A DNA stretch of 40,960 nucleotides from a bacterium (GTDB lineage Bacteria; CSSED10-310; JAFGSJ01), in the NCBI GenBank assembly GCA_016934675.1, contig JAFGSJ010000154.1, forward strand, positions 1-40,960, in the 5' to 3' direction. Positions 8,447-17,358 of the stretch are shown piece by piece. The first letter of the stretch is position 1. Each line of letters starts with the position of its first letter. Position numbers and translations under genes: made by a program. The notes beneath the pieces are model-generated. The model had not been told where the DNA came from. It saw only the letters and a list, made by a program, of their open reading frames with translations, and made no database searches.

Positions 8447-10405
8447 ATGCTCGAGTTCCAAAATGCCGAAAGCGGAGAGGTCCCAGGAAGTGGGACATTT
8501 CACCGGTATGGCCACCTGGTGATTCTGATTCTTATGATGTTGTGTGCGTTTGGATTACGGACCAGGGGCAATGATTTTGGCTTGCCTTTTGGCGATTATG
8601 CTGATGAGATCGGGATACCACTCCGGGCTGCTTACATGATCAGGACAGGTGATTATAATCCACATAGTTTTTACTATCCTGCCCTGACTGATTATTCGAT
8701 TGCATTTCTTACCGCACTCAGTATCCGGTGTGATGAATTGTTCGTGAAATTATCCCAGAAAGCCCCGAACACAAAAAAAACTGATCCCATAGCGCTTACT
8801 GAGAGAGCGCATATCATCGGTCGGACGCTTTCTGCTTTCTATGGTGCATTCATGCTTGTACCGGTATTTGGTATTGCCCGGACATTATTCAGTCCTGCCG
8901 TGGGTCTTGCAGCTTGTTTCTTGGTCAGCCTGCAGCCCGCGCTTGTTTTGCACGGGCACCTGGCCACTGTTGACATGTCACTTCTATTTTGGATGATGGC
9001 AGCGAGTTGGGCTGGGCTTCGATTTGCCGTTACCGGTCGGATGAGGAATTTATATATTGGGGCTGTGTGTATCGGGATTGCCACATCAGCAAAATATAAC
9101 GGATGTTTTCTATTAGTTCCTTTTATTCTGGCTCTGGTCGGGCAGATCCGTCGAAATAAGCACACTTTTATAAAGCATGTTCTGGTTCATGGCCTGGTAA
9201 TGATTTTCCTTTCGCTCACGGTTTTTTTTCTGATTGCGCCGTACTCACTCATTGATTATGCTCTGTGTAAGGAGCATATTCTCTGGGAATTCTATCATCA
9301 ACGAGTCGGTCATCAGGCCCTGGGCTGCAGTGGCAATCATGAAACGCTGCCGTTGTATTGGGGTTTTCTTCATCACGGTTTCAACCTGTATCATGCTCTG
9401 GATATTCACTTACTCCTGTTAGCTTTAGCTGGTGTTGTCCTGCTGCTTTTTGAGTCATACTCTCTTCCGCGTCTGTATTTTCTATCTGTGCCACTGTCTT
9501 ATATCCTGCTGATGTTTTGGTCGAAGAACGCGCCGGAACGTTACACCATGCTTCTCTATCCTTTTTGTATCATTTGTGCGGTGTATGTTCTTGACCGAGT
9601 GGTCCGTTCTCTGGCATTTGGGCGCTCTGCCCTGATCTTCCTGGTCATCTTCTGTGCACTGCCCTTTATCCGTGAGAGTGCCATGCTTCTCTCGATTCTC
9701 GGCACACCCCAAACATGTGCTCAAGCTCGAGAATGGTTTTTTGCGAATATTCCGAACGAGATCGGTCGCGCGGTCGACCCTTATACCGGTGTCTGGGTTG
9801 ACGCACACCGGAACAATCACTTTAAGTTGCCCTCACTGGCCCACGATTCGAAACTGTCTCGACAATATTCAGTTGATTGGTACAGCCGAAATCAGGTAGA
9901 GCTGCTGGTTTGTTCGAGTATTATCAGAAAGCGAGATTCGACTGTAATCGAACGTTTCCCGGTCATCGGACAATTTTATCATTGGCTCAATTATCAAGCC
10001 TACAAGGTGAAAACATTTACAGGACAATCATATCAGCTTTTTAATCCGACCATCGATATTTATATTAGACCACAGGAGAGAATTATGAATAACGACAATA
10101 CTTCAGTTACGATTCGTCTATCCTTCAACAAGGAACCACCCAACACATATATTTTTTTGTGGAATGGGATTGCCCTGTATCGGGGTAAAGAAAAGGCCGG
10201 AGAGTTTAGCCTCACCTTCAATGAAAAAAGCAATCTCGGGATCGTATTTTTCCCGACGACAGAGCCCGCCCAGTTCGAACCGATCAATCTTTCACTCGAA
10301 TTCATTGGTGAGGAGGCGGGCCCAAACGGATATGAATTTTCACACATGACCGGTCAGGCAGGTGTCAATATTCCCTTTATTTTCAGCGCGACCCCAACAA
10401 AGTAA
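8447..10405 (+). CDS. GT39/PMT-type polytopic membrane glycosyltransferase
   Basis: A 652-residue integral membrane protein of the ArnT/PMT_2 (GT-C) type. After the first membrane helix (~25-43), the first outer loop carries GDYADEIG, the acidic motif used by GT-C enzymes for catalysis or lipid-phosphate sugar binding, then FYYPALTDY. About ten more hydrophobic segments follow, and the last ~200 residues are a soluble, beta-rich domain probably outside the membrane. In the family such enzymes transfer sugars from polyprenyl-phosphate donors; acceptor and sugar are unknown. The ATG at 8447 is chosen because AGGAGG lies 11 bases upstream. An in-frame ATG at 8351 would add 32 polar residues with no ribosome site and would overlap a hairpin. 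No neighbouring gene points to a pathway. Confidence 0.83.
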   Translation: MLEFQNAESGEVPGSGTFHRYGHLVILILMMLCAFGLRTRGNDFGLPFGDYADEIGIPLRAAYMIRTGDYNPHSFYYPALTDYSIAFLTALSIRCDELFVKLSQKAPNTKKTDPIALTERAHIIGRTLSAFYGAFMLVPVFGIARTLFSPAVGLAACFLVSLQPALVLHGHLATVDMSLLFWMMAASWAGLRFAVTGRMRNLYIGAVCIGIATSAKYNGCFLLVPFILALVGQIRRNKHTFIKHVLVHGLVMIFLSLTVFFLIAPYSLIDYALCKEHILWEFYHQRVGHQALGCSGNHETLPLYWGFLHHGFNLYHALDIHLLLLALAGVVLLLFESYSLPRLYFLSVPLSYILLMFWSKNAPERYTMLLYPFCIICAVYVLDRVVRSLAFGRSALIFLVIFCALPFIRESAMLLSILGTPQTCAQAREWFFANIPNEIGRAVDPYTGVWVDAHRNNHFKLPSLAHDSKLSRQYSVDWYSRNQVELLVCSSIIRKRDSTVIERFPVIGQFYHWLNYQAYKVKTFTGQSYQLFNPTIDIYIRPQERIMNNDNTSVTIRLSFNKEPPNTYIFLWNGIALYRGKEKAGEFSLTFNEKSNLGIVFFPTTEPAQFEPINLSLEFIGEEAGPNGYEFSHMTGQAGVNIPFIFSATPTK

Positions 10406-10559
10406 TCGTTATGGTCCCTCTGTCCATGATCAGTGTGTTTGATATCCGAGGCGTCTATCCTAATCATAGAATTATGAGCATGTCCCGAATTTCTGTGATG
10501 ATCGTTCTGGCCCAGAAACAGATCCGAGCAGAGAAGCAAGGAAACGTTCGTCTGGCCAG
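10406..10559. other. Convergent intergenic gap without recognisable feature
   Basis: Two convergent genes end on either side. I see no stem with a T-run that would serve as a terminator and no credible small gene. Confidence 0.5.
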
Positions 10560-12704
10560 TCAATTATCCATGCGAGATTCCTTTGCTCGAGGGGCTTCCA
10601 TACCCAGCTTGTCCATGAGAAATGCAAACTCGAGCGCATACTGTTCGATAAACGAGTCAATCGTTACGCCTCCCAGGTGACCGGCATCGCGTTGGATCAG
10701 GAGCAGGACCGGTTCATCGGACGAGGTGGCCTGTTGCAGGCGGGCCACCATTTTGCGGGCATGGAGCGGATCGGTCCGGGCATCGTTGGCCGCCCCGGTA
10801 ATCAGGACCGCGGGATAGCGTTCGCCATCCTTGACATTATGATAGGGTGAATAGCGGTACAGATACTGGAACTGTTCCGGGTCCTCCGCTGTGCCGTATT
10901 CCGGGGCCCAAAGGTTGGCGATGCCGAATTTATGATACCGGACCATATCGAGCAGCGGTGCGGAGCACAGGACGACCCTGAACAGGTCCGGACGCTGGAC
11001 CAGGGCGGCACCCACCAGCAAACCTCCGTTACTCCCGCCCCAGATCGCAATCTTGTCAGATCGGGTATATTTTTCAGCTATCAGCCATTCGGCCGCTGCA
11101 ATGAAATCATCGAAGACGTTCTGTTTCCGATCGAGCATACCGGCCTCATGCCATTTTTGACCGTATTCACCACCGCCCCGGAGATTGGGAAAGGCCAGCA
11201 TGCCTCCTGCTTCGATCCAGACTGTGAAAAACGATGAAAACTCGGGCTTGGTCGAGATGTTGAAACCGCCATAACCATTCATCAGAACGGGATTCGAGCC
11301 ATCCAGTTCGAGGTCCTTTCGATGAATGAGAAACATGGACACAGGTGTACCGTCCTTTGAATTGTACCAGACTTGCTGGGCGGTATAGTTACTGACATCG
11401 ATCTGCAAGGGGGGGGCATGATGGATGGTCAAGGTGTCCTCGACTGGATCATACCGAAAATCGGTCAAGGGATAGGTAAATGAGGAAAAGGAAATATAGA
11501 CTTCGGGGCGGGACCAATAACCGCGAACACTAGCAGTGCCGATCGTCGGCAAGGTGACTGTTCGCACAAATGTCCCATCAAGAGTATATACTTTGATGCT
11601 AGTACAGACATTATGAGTATAGATGAGATAGAGATAACCGCCAGCCGGGACGAAATCTTCAAGAACGTCGTCTGTCTCCGCGACAAAAGTCTTCCAATAC
11701 TCGCGCTGCGGTCGGGTCACATCCGTGACGAAGACCTGGCCTTTGGGCGCATCGAAATTGGTATAAATGAACAGTTTATTGTCGACAACACAGGCACCAT
11801 ATTCGGCATCAAAGCCCTGGGCCAAGGGAACGGGAGGTCCGTCAAGGCCAAGCGTGGCGAGAAAAACCTCGTCTTTGGCATTATTCATCCGGTAATAGAT
11901 CGCATGCCGACCATTCTCCTGGACATGGACCCAATGATAGTATTCTTTGATCGAATCATGGCCTAAGACTTTGATATCAGCGATGGCCGGCGTGCCGATT
12001 TTATGAAGGTAAACGGATAACCAATAGTATTCTTCTCCTTCGGGGACCTCGCCTTTTAACGGTTTTGCCGAATAATAGAACCCTGAATTATCAGGCAGCC
12101 AGGAATTGAAGCGTTGGAATGCTCCCCGGACCCGATCGGGCAAGACCGTTCCGTTTTCGACATCCAGGACGCACAGGACAGGATTCTCGTCACCAGCCCG
12201 GGCTTTACCGAAGGCCATGAGCGAGCCATCCCAGGATGGGTACCAATAAGCGAGTGTCTGTTTGTCACCCCAGGTATTGGGATTGAGAATCTCGACCTCG
12301 GCTGCTTCATCATCCTTTGTGGTATAGATGATCCGATATTCCTTATCCTTAAATCGCCGCCTGAAAAAAGACCGTTCCCCGACCAGGACTTTCTCCGGCT
12401 TTTCCTCATCATCGTAATGCCAGAGGGCATCCAATCGAGAAGCCAGCCATTGTCTTTGAGGCAGATCTTTAAGCAAGAAATAGGTATACTGTTCCTGGGC
12501 CGCAACCCAGTCCTGAACCTCGGTCGCATTACCATCCTCGAGCCAGCGGTAGTCATCCGTTACCTGAACGCCATGAAGAACATCTACCACAGGTTTCATG
12601 GGTGTCTGGGGCGGCGAGATACTGTTCTTCTTCCTGATCTGACCCGTCACGCACGAAATGGTCACAAGAGCAACCAAAATGATGAAAAGCCGAGTTGATT
12701 TCAT
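10560..12704 (-). CDS. Prolyl oligopeptidase family serine peptidase (S9A), exported
   Basis: A 714-residue S9A peptidase that, by family, cuts short peptides after proline. After an N-terminal hydrophobic export signal (residues ~5-20, ending ISC, not a good lipobox), residues ~35-75 and 435-714 form the alpha/beta hydrolase and ~75-430 the beta-propeller lid. The triad is visible: Ser558 in IWGGSNGGLL, Asp641 in GAANDARTDPLHA, and His676 in RDAGHLGG. The characteristic VTDDYRWLED and NGYGGFNIS are present. The ATG at 12704 is preferred; an upstream in-frame TTG (12716) overlaps the previous stop. Neither has a strong ribosome site, so translation probably couples to the gene before it, a GlsB-like membrane protein. 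Likely periplasmic peptide scavenging (inference). Confidence 0.92.
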   Translation of the reverse strand: MKSTRLFIILVALVTISCVTGQIRKKNSISPPQTPMKPVVDVLHGVQVTDDYRWLEDGNATEVQDWVAAQEQYTYFLLKDLPQRQWLASRLDALWHYDDEEKPEKVLVGERSFFRRRFKDKEYRIIYTTKDDEAAEVEILNPNTWGDKQTLAYWYPSWDGSLMAFGKARAGDENPVLCVLDVENGTVLPDRVRGAFQRFNSWLPDNSGFYYSAKPLKGEVPEGEEYYWLSVYLHKIGTPAIADIKVLGHDSIKEYYHWVHVQENGRHAIYYRMNNAKDEVFLATLGLDGPPVPLAQGFDAEYGACVVDNKLFIYTNFDAPKGQVFVTDVTRPQREYWKTFVAETDDVLEDFVPAGGYLYLIYTHNVCTSIKVYTLDGTFVRTVTLPTIGTASVRGYWSRPEVYISFSSFTYPLTDFRYDPVEDTLTIHHAPPLQIDVSNYTAQQVWYNSKDGTPVSMFLIHRKDLELDGSNPVLMNGYGGFNISTKPEFSSFFTVWIEAGGMLAFPNLRGGGEYGQKWHEAGMLDRKQNVFDDFIAAAEWLIAEKYTRSDKIAIWGGSNGGLLVGAALVQRPDLFRVVLCSAPLLDMVRYHKFGIANLWAPEYGTAEDPEQFQYLYRYSPYHNVKDGERYPAVLITGAANDARTDPLHARKMVARLQQATSSDEPVLLLIQRDAGHLGGVTIDSFIEQYALEFAFLMDKLGMEAPRAKESRMDN

Positions 12705-12712
12705 AATGGTTA

Positions 12713-12964
12713 TCAAGCTTTTTTAATGAATCGGATCAGATAGAGGAGGACCACGGCACCGATCAAGGCGGTTATCAGCGAGCCGATTAGCCCTCCGAAT
12801 GAGATTCCGAGCAGACCAAAGAGCCAACCACCCAGGATTGAGCCGATAACACCCAGGACGATATCACCGACCAATCCGTAACCACTACCCTTCATTATCC
12901 GACCGGCCAGCCAACCGGCCACAAGTCCGATCAACAGAAACATAATGAAACTCAGCAAGCCCAT
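12713..12964 (-). CDS. GlsB/YeaQ/YmgE family stress-response membrane protein
   Basis: An 83-residue protein with three glycine-rich membrane helices. GLVAGWLAGRIMKGSGYG followed by GDIVLGVIGSILGGWLFGLLG is the transglycosylase-associated/YeaQ signature; the family is linked to general stress but has no settled biochemical role. AAGGGGGG lies about 5 bases before the ATG, and a good promoter is upstream. It is the first gene of a two-gene unit with the prolyl oligopeptidase. Confidence 0.9.
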   Translation of the reverse strand: MGLLSFIMFLLIGLVAGWLAGRIMKGSGYGLVGDIVLGVIGSILGGWLFGLLGISFGGLIGSLITALIGAVVLLYLIRFIKKA

Positions 12965-13020
12965 AGTGCCCCCCTTTGTACTTGAAAAGTTAAGGATACT
13001 AACCGTATCACTGTTGTACT

Positions 13021-13049
13021 ATTATGAAGCTCTTTATCAGAAAGATCAA
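13021..13049 (-). promoter_or_regulatory. Promoter of the GlsB-like gene
   Basis: Minus-strand TTGATC (13044-13049), a 17-base spacer, and CATAAT (13021-13026). The start would lie near 13014, giving a leader of about 50 bases that ends in the AAGGGGGG ribosome site. It probably also transcribes the prolyl oligopeptidase gene. Confidence 0.55.
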
Positions 13050-13193
13050 GAAAAAAGTCAGACAAGGCCATTCGTCTTCGCCCTCTGCTCGCTGCTTATC
13101 AGCTCAGAAGTCAATATGAGCTCCTGTATGTTTCCGAATTGCATTTTGGTCCCGACGTGCTACAAATGGCCATATAAAGGGTCCTGATCGGGA

Positions 13194-13928
13194 ATGATTG
13201 GATATTTTGTCAAAGGTCCTGATTTTCGGGTAATGAGGAGAGCAAGGGACGTGAATAGACTCGGATTTTTGGGTTACTATCTGTTCGGGTGGTTGGCTCG
13301 ATTATTGGCCACTGTTCTGTTCAGTACCTGTCGTATCAGCGTGATCGGCCGGGAAATTGAAGAAGAGTACCTGCGTAACAATCCGGGCAAGGGATTGCTG
13401 TATGCTTCCTGGCATCGCGGTCTTTTCCTGTTCACTTATTTTTACCGGTTTTTGGGCTTTATTGTCATGGCTAGTGCGTCGAAAGACGGTGAACTTGCCA
13501 CCCAGGCCGTCAAACGTTTCGGATGGATACCGGTCCGGGGCTCCTCGAGCCGTTTCGGTAAGGAAGCCCTTCATGAAATGCAGCACCTGGTCCTCGAGGG
13601 CCATCGGGCTGGGCTGGTCGTGGACGCACCCCGTGGGCCGGCTCATGTGTCCAAGATCGGGATCATCATTCTGGCGAAAAGGACCGGTCTGCCGATCATT
13701 CCGGTCATGTGGGCTGCCGACCGATCCTGGCGACTCGATAACTGGGACCGGACCATAATCCCCAAGCCCTTTGCCCGGATCGTCTATCTCTATCATGATC
13801 GTTTTCTGACCGTGCCCGAAGAGGCGACCGATGAAGAATGCGAACAAAAACGTCTCGAACTGGATGCCATTCTGAACACCATGATGGAAAAAGTTGACAA
13901 CTATTTCCTAACCGCACCGACGATTTGA
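13194..13928 (+). CDS. DUF374 lysophospholipid acyltransferase-like protein
   Basis: A 244-residue protein of the DUF374 family, related to LpxL/PlsC acyltransferases. One hydrophobic segment (~23-45) precedes the catalytic region. SWHRGLFLF (H74) matches the family's histidine motif, and VVDAPRGPAHVSKIGIIILAK (from residue 142) is the hallmark 'DgPrGPa...k.Gv..lA' segment, followed by GLPIIPVMWAADRSWRL. Related enzymes acylate lipid A-type or phospholipid precursors at the inner membrane; the acceptor here is unknown. The first ATG is used, but ATG 13233 (residue 14) is possible because neither has a strong ribosome site. It stands alone between the GlsB-like gene (divergent) and the pur operon. 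Confidence 0.85.
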   Translation: MIGYFVKGPDFRVMRRARDVNRLGFLGYYLFGWLARLLATVLFSTCRISVIGREIEEEYLRNNPGKGLLYASWHRGLFLFTYFYRFLGFIVMASASKDGELATQAVKRFGWIPVRGSSSRFGKEALHEMQHLVLEGHRAGLVVDAPRGPAHVSKIGIIILAKRTGLPIIPVMWAADRSWRLDNWDRTIIPKPFARIVYLYHDRFLTVPEEATDEECEQKRLELDAILNTMMEKVDNYFLTAPTI

Positions 13929-13939
13929 GTTCATCCCCT

Positions 13940-13954
13940 CTTCGCTCAGCGAAG
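13940..13954. other. Short inverted repeat after the DUF374 gene
   Basis: CTTCGCT and AGCGAAG are separated by one base, 12 bases after the DUF374 stop. No T-run follows, so it is at best a weak terminator or RNA-end structure. The rest of the 200-base gap to purS shows only a poor TTGCAA/TACATG promoter candidate near 14015-14040. Confidence 0.3.
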
Positions 13955-14129
13955 TCGATGTCCGGCCTTGCTTGTTCATGGTTATTCTCCCTGCTCTGCA
14001 TCCATTTTCTTTTGCAAAGGTCACGCTGGTGTGATACATGAATAGGCATGATGGAGATCGAGATCAATGATACATTGGTCGGACTCGAAGTCAGACACGG
14101 GACAACTGCTTGAAAAGGGGCTGACGGGC

Positions 14130-14378
14130 ATGCAAGTGAAAATTCAGGTTACTCTCAAGAAATCGGTATTGGACCCTCAGGGGGAAGCGGTCCGCAAGGG
14201 TTTGCTCTCACTCGGTTTTGGTGAAGTGGAACAGGTCCGCATGGGCAAGTATTTTGAACTCGAACTTCATGTCAAACCGGGTCTGGACCTGAAACAACGG
14301 GTCAATCAAATGTGCCAGAAATTACTTTCAAACCCGGTTATCGAGGACTTTGAGGTCTGGTATCCGCCGGAGGTGTAA
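14130..14378 (+). CDS. purS: Phosphoribosylformylglycinamidine synthase subunit PurS
   Basis: An 82-residue subunit that forms a bridge between PurQ and PurL and helps channel ammonia in the FGAR to FGAM step of purine synthesis. The pattern is canonical: [21 protein letters not shown], then [20 protein letters not shown] and FEVWYPPE at the end. The ATG at 14130 is chosen because an earlier in-frame ATG (14067) adds 21 residues unlike PurS, whereas AAGGGG lies a suitable distance before 14130. purQ starts 5 bases after the stop, so the genes are cotranslated. Confidence 0.95.
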   Translation: MQVKIQVTLKKSVLDPQGEAVRKGLLSLGFGEVEQVRMGKYFELELHVKPGLDLKQRVNQMCQKLLSNPVIEDFEVWYPPEV

Positions 14379-14383
14379 ATCAG

Positions 14384-15073
14384 ATGCATTTTACCGTCAT
14401 CGTCTTTCCCGGAACGAATTGCGATCATGATTGCTATTACGTGCTCTCGCAGGTATTTCATCAACAGGTAAACTATGTTTGGCACAACGATAGGACCCTG
14501 GGACAGACTGATTGTGTGATTGTGCCCGGTGGTTTTTCGTACGGCGATTATCTGAGATCAGGGGCCATCGCACGTTTTTCGCCCATCATGGAGGCGGTCC
14601 AGGATTTCGCGGAAAAGGGCGGCTTGGTCCTGGGAATCTGCAACGGATTTCAGATTTTACTCGAAGCCGGTCTTCTGCCGGGGGCCATGTTACGTAACCG
14701 GACCTTGCGCTTTATCTGTAAAGATGTTCATCTCCGGACCGAGAACAATCAGACCATTTTCACCCGGGCCCTGACTGAGGGTCAGGTCATAACCGTGCCT
14801 ATCGCACACATGGATGGCAATTATTTTGCTGAGCCGGATGTGCTGACGGACATGAAGCAACACAATCAGATCATCTTTCGTTATTGCGATCTTCAGGGAA
14901 ATGTGACCGAGGAAGCCAATCCGAACGGCTCAATCGAACATATAGCCGGCATTATCAACAAACGCGGCAATATTTTCAGCCTGATGCCGCATCCGGAAAG
15001 GTGTTGCGAAAATGTACTCGGCAACAGTGACGGGCGGTTCATCTTCGAATCGATCCTGGACAATTACCGTTAA
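14384..15073 (+). CDS. purQ: Phosphoribosylformylglycinamidine synthase subunit PurQ (glutaminase)
   Basis: A 229-residue class I glutamine amidotransferase that supplies ammonia to PurL. The nucleophile Cys86 lies in [10 protein letters not shown], and His203 and Glu205 in LMPHPERCC complete the triad. FPGTNCDHD at the N-terminus and [17 protein letters not shown] are diagnostic. The ribosome site GGAGGTG lies within the last codons of purS. Length is normal for the stand-alone subunit found with purS and small PurL. Confidence 0.97.
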   Translation: MHFTVIVFPGTNCDHDCYYVLSQVFHQQVNYVWHNDRTLGQTDCVIVPGGFSYGDYLRSGAIARFSPIMEAVQDFAEKGGLVLGICNGFQILLEAGLLPGAMLRNRTLRFICKDVHLRTENNQTIFTRALTEGQVITVPIAHMDGNYFAEPDVLTDMKQHNQIIFRYCDLQGNVTEEANPNGSIEHIAGIINKRGNIFSLMPHPERCCENVLGNSDGRFIFESILDNYR

Positions 15074-15120
15074 CCCAATCACGCTCATCTCTCTGAAAAC
15101 AGGAAAAGCAGGAAAAACCG

Positions 15121-17358
15121 ATGAAGCTAACCAAACAAATAATTGAACAGCACGGCTTAAGCCGCAAGGAATATGCGACCATTCTTGAAATTCTGGGTCG
15201 GGAACCGACTTTTACCGAGTTGGGTATTTTTTCGGTGATGTGGTCTGAGCATTGTTCATATAAAAGCTCGCGTATTCATCTCAAGAAGTTGCCGACCAAG
15301 GGCAGGCACATTCTGCAGGGTCCGGGGGAGAATGCCGGGGCTGTATCCATAGGTGACGGCCTGGCTGCTGTCTTTAAAATGGAGTCGCATAATCATCCCT
15401 CATTCATCGAGCCATATCAAGGCGCGGCCACGGGTGTGGGCGGCATTCTGCGGGATATATTCACCATGGGCGCCCGTCCGATTGCCTCGATGAATTCTTT
15501 GCATTTCGGTCCGCTCGATCAGCCCAGAAATCGGTATTTATTGAGCGGAGTGGTCGCAGGCATCGCCGGTTATGGCAATTGCATGGGTATCCCCACGGTG
15601 GGTGGTGAGGTTCTTTTTCATGAATGTTACAGTGGTAATCCGATCATTAACGTGTTCTCGTTGGGCATAGTCCGTTCCGACCGCATTTTCCTGGGTAAAG
15701 CCCAGGGAATCGGGAATTCGGTCATTTATGTCGGCTCAAAAACCGGGCGAGATGGGATCCACGGTGCAACCATGGCCTCGGAAGAGTTTGACGAGACCTC
15801 AGACGAACGTCGTCCCACGGTCCAGGTGGGTGATCCATTCACGGAAAAATGTCTGCTCGAAGCCTGTCTCGAAATTATGAGCACTGATGCGGTCCTGGCC
15901 ATACAGGACATGGGTGCTGCCGGACTGACCTGTTCGACCGTTGAAATGTCTTCCCGCGGTGGGGTCGGCATGGAAATCGACCTGAAAAAGGTGCCGCAAC
16001 GTGAAAGCATGATGAGCTGCTACGAATTAATGCTGTCCGAATCACAGGAGCGGATGTTGCTGATCGCCCGACCGGGTAAGGAGCAACTCGTCGTTGACAT
16101 TTTCAGCAAATGGGGTCTTGAAGCATCGATCATTGGTACAGTCATTGCCGAAGACTTGCTCATCGTCAAGGACGGTGATCAGGAAGTGGCCCGTATCCCG
16201 GCCAGTGCACTGACGGACCGGGCCCCACTCTATAACAGGCCTCGGGCTATTCCCGCCCGGATGCGTCAACATCCAAGCGGTCCGCCTCCGGTTAAAGACC
16301 AATCTGATCAGATGAATGAAATCATGCTTCGATTGATCGGACATCCGGCCCTGGCCTCGCGCGAATGGATTTATCAGCAATACGATCATATGGTCAGGAC
16401 CAATACCACCCTGCGGCCCGGAGCTGATGCGGCCATCGTGCGGATCAAGGATACCACGAAGGCCCTGGCTATCACCGTGGACAGTAACCCGCTCCATTGC
16501 TATGTCAATCCTTATCAGGGCAGTATCATGACCGTATGCGAATCAGCCCGAAACCTGAGCGTGGTCGGCGCAGAACCGTTAGCCATTACCGATTGTCTGA
16601 ATTTCGGCAATCCGGAAAAGCCTGAAGTCATGTGGGAATTCGCCCGCTCGGTCGAAGGCATAGCCCGGGCCTGCTCTTTCCTTGACATTCCGGTCATATC
16701 GGGTAACGTCAGTTTTTATAACGAGACCTTGGGCAACCCGATTTTGCCCACTCCGACCATCGGTATGGTCGGTTTGATTGAAGATGTGACCTGCTGTTCG
16801 ACCCCGTTTTTCCGGGAAGAAGGAGATGCGATTCTCCTGGTTGGTCCCGATCAGGTCCACCTTGGTGCTTCGCTGTATCTTTATCAGATCGAGCATCGGC
16901 TTGAAGGTCCTGGCCCCGTCCCAGACCTGGCTAAAGAAAAAAGATACCAAGCTGCAATCAGATGGCTGGTCCGGAGCGGGTTACTCCGATCCGCTCACGA
17001 TATTTCTGACGGTGGTCTGGCCGTGGCTCTGGCTGAAAGCTGCGTTCGACCTGAAGGACAGATGGGCTGCCGGGTCGCTCTCGAAATTGGCGCTATGTCC
17101 CGACTCGAAACGCTCTTTGGTGAAGGGACGGCCCGTTTTGTCATCTCATGTTCCGGTTCCCAATTAGCCGAAGTTCGGACCTATCTGCGCCACAACCGGC
17201 TCAAACACCAGCTTATCGGCCTGGTCTGTTCCGATTGTTTTACCATTGCAGATACACTAGGCAGAAACATGATCGATCTGCCGGTGGCGGAGATCGCACA
17301 GGCCTGGAGGACGGGTCTGCCACTCTCGCTTGACAGAAGCTCTGATTCAAACTCCTGA
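15121..17358 (+). CDS. purL: Phosphoribosylformylglycinamidine synthase subunit PurL (small type)
   Basis: The 745-residue synthetase subunit uses ATP and ammonia to convert FGAR to FGAM. It is the small PurL that works with PurS and PurQ, rather than the ~1300-residue fused enzyme. [20 protein letters not shown] and the glycine-rich segment after it bind ATP, and the repeated AIRS-synthetase halves (~40-370 and ~400-720) are seen, e.g. [15 protein letters not shown] in the first and [16 protein letters not shown] in the second. An AGGAAAA ribosome site precedes the ATG; the gap from purQ is 47 bases. The last 12 bases overlap the end of the convergent CPBP gene. Confidence 0.97.
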   Translation: MKLTKQIIEQHGLSRKEYATILEILGREPTFTELGIFSVMWSEHCSYKSSRIHLKKLPTKGRHILQGPGENAGAVSIGDGLAAVFKMESHNHPSFIEPYQGAATGVGGILRDIFTMGARPIASMNSLHFGPLDQPRNRYLLSGVVAGIAGYGNCMGIPTVGGEVLFHECYSGNPIINVFSLGIVRSDRIFLGKAQGIGNSVIYVGSKTGRDGIHGATMASEEFDETSDERRPTVQVGDPFTEKCLLEACLEIMSTDAVLAIQDMGAAGLTCSTVEMSSRGGVGMEIDLKKVPQRESMMSCYELMLSESQERMLLIARPGKEQLVVDIFSKWGLEASIIGTVIAEDLLIVKDGDQEVARIPASALTDRAPLYNRPRAIPARMRQHPSGPPPVKDQSDQMNEIMLRLIGHPALASREWIYQQYDHMVRTNTTLRPGADAAIVRIKDTTKALAITVDSNPLHCYVNPYQGSIMTVCESARNLSVVGAEPLAITDCLNFGNPEKPEVMWEFARSVEGIARACSFLDIPVISGNVSFYNETLGNPILPTPTIGMVGLIEDVTCCSTPFFREEGDAILLVGPDQVHLGASLYLYQIEHRLEGPGPVPDLAKEKRYQAAIRWLVRSGLLRSAHDISDGGLAVALAESCVRPEGQMGCRVALEIGAMSRLETLFGEGTARFVISCSGSQLAEVRTYLRHNRLKHQLIGLVCSDCFTIADTLGRNMIDLPVAEIAQAWRTGLPLSLDRSSDSNS

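Noticed and set aside
12945..13187. 80-codon plus-strand frame upstream of the DUF374 gene
   Set aside because: Composition unlike protein, overlaps the GlsB-like gene and its promoter, no family features.
13940..13954. Terminator after the DUF374 gene
   Set aside because: A stem is present but no T-run follows, so it is listed only as an inverted repeat.
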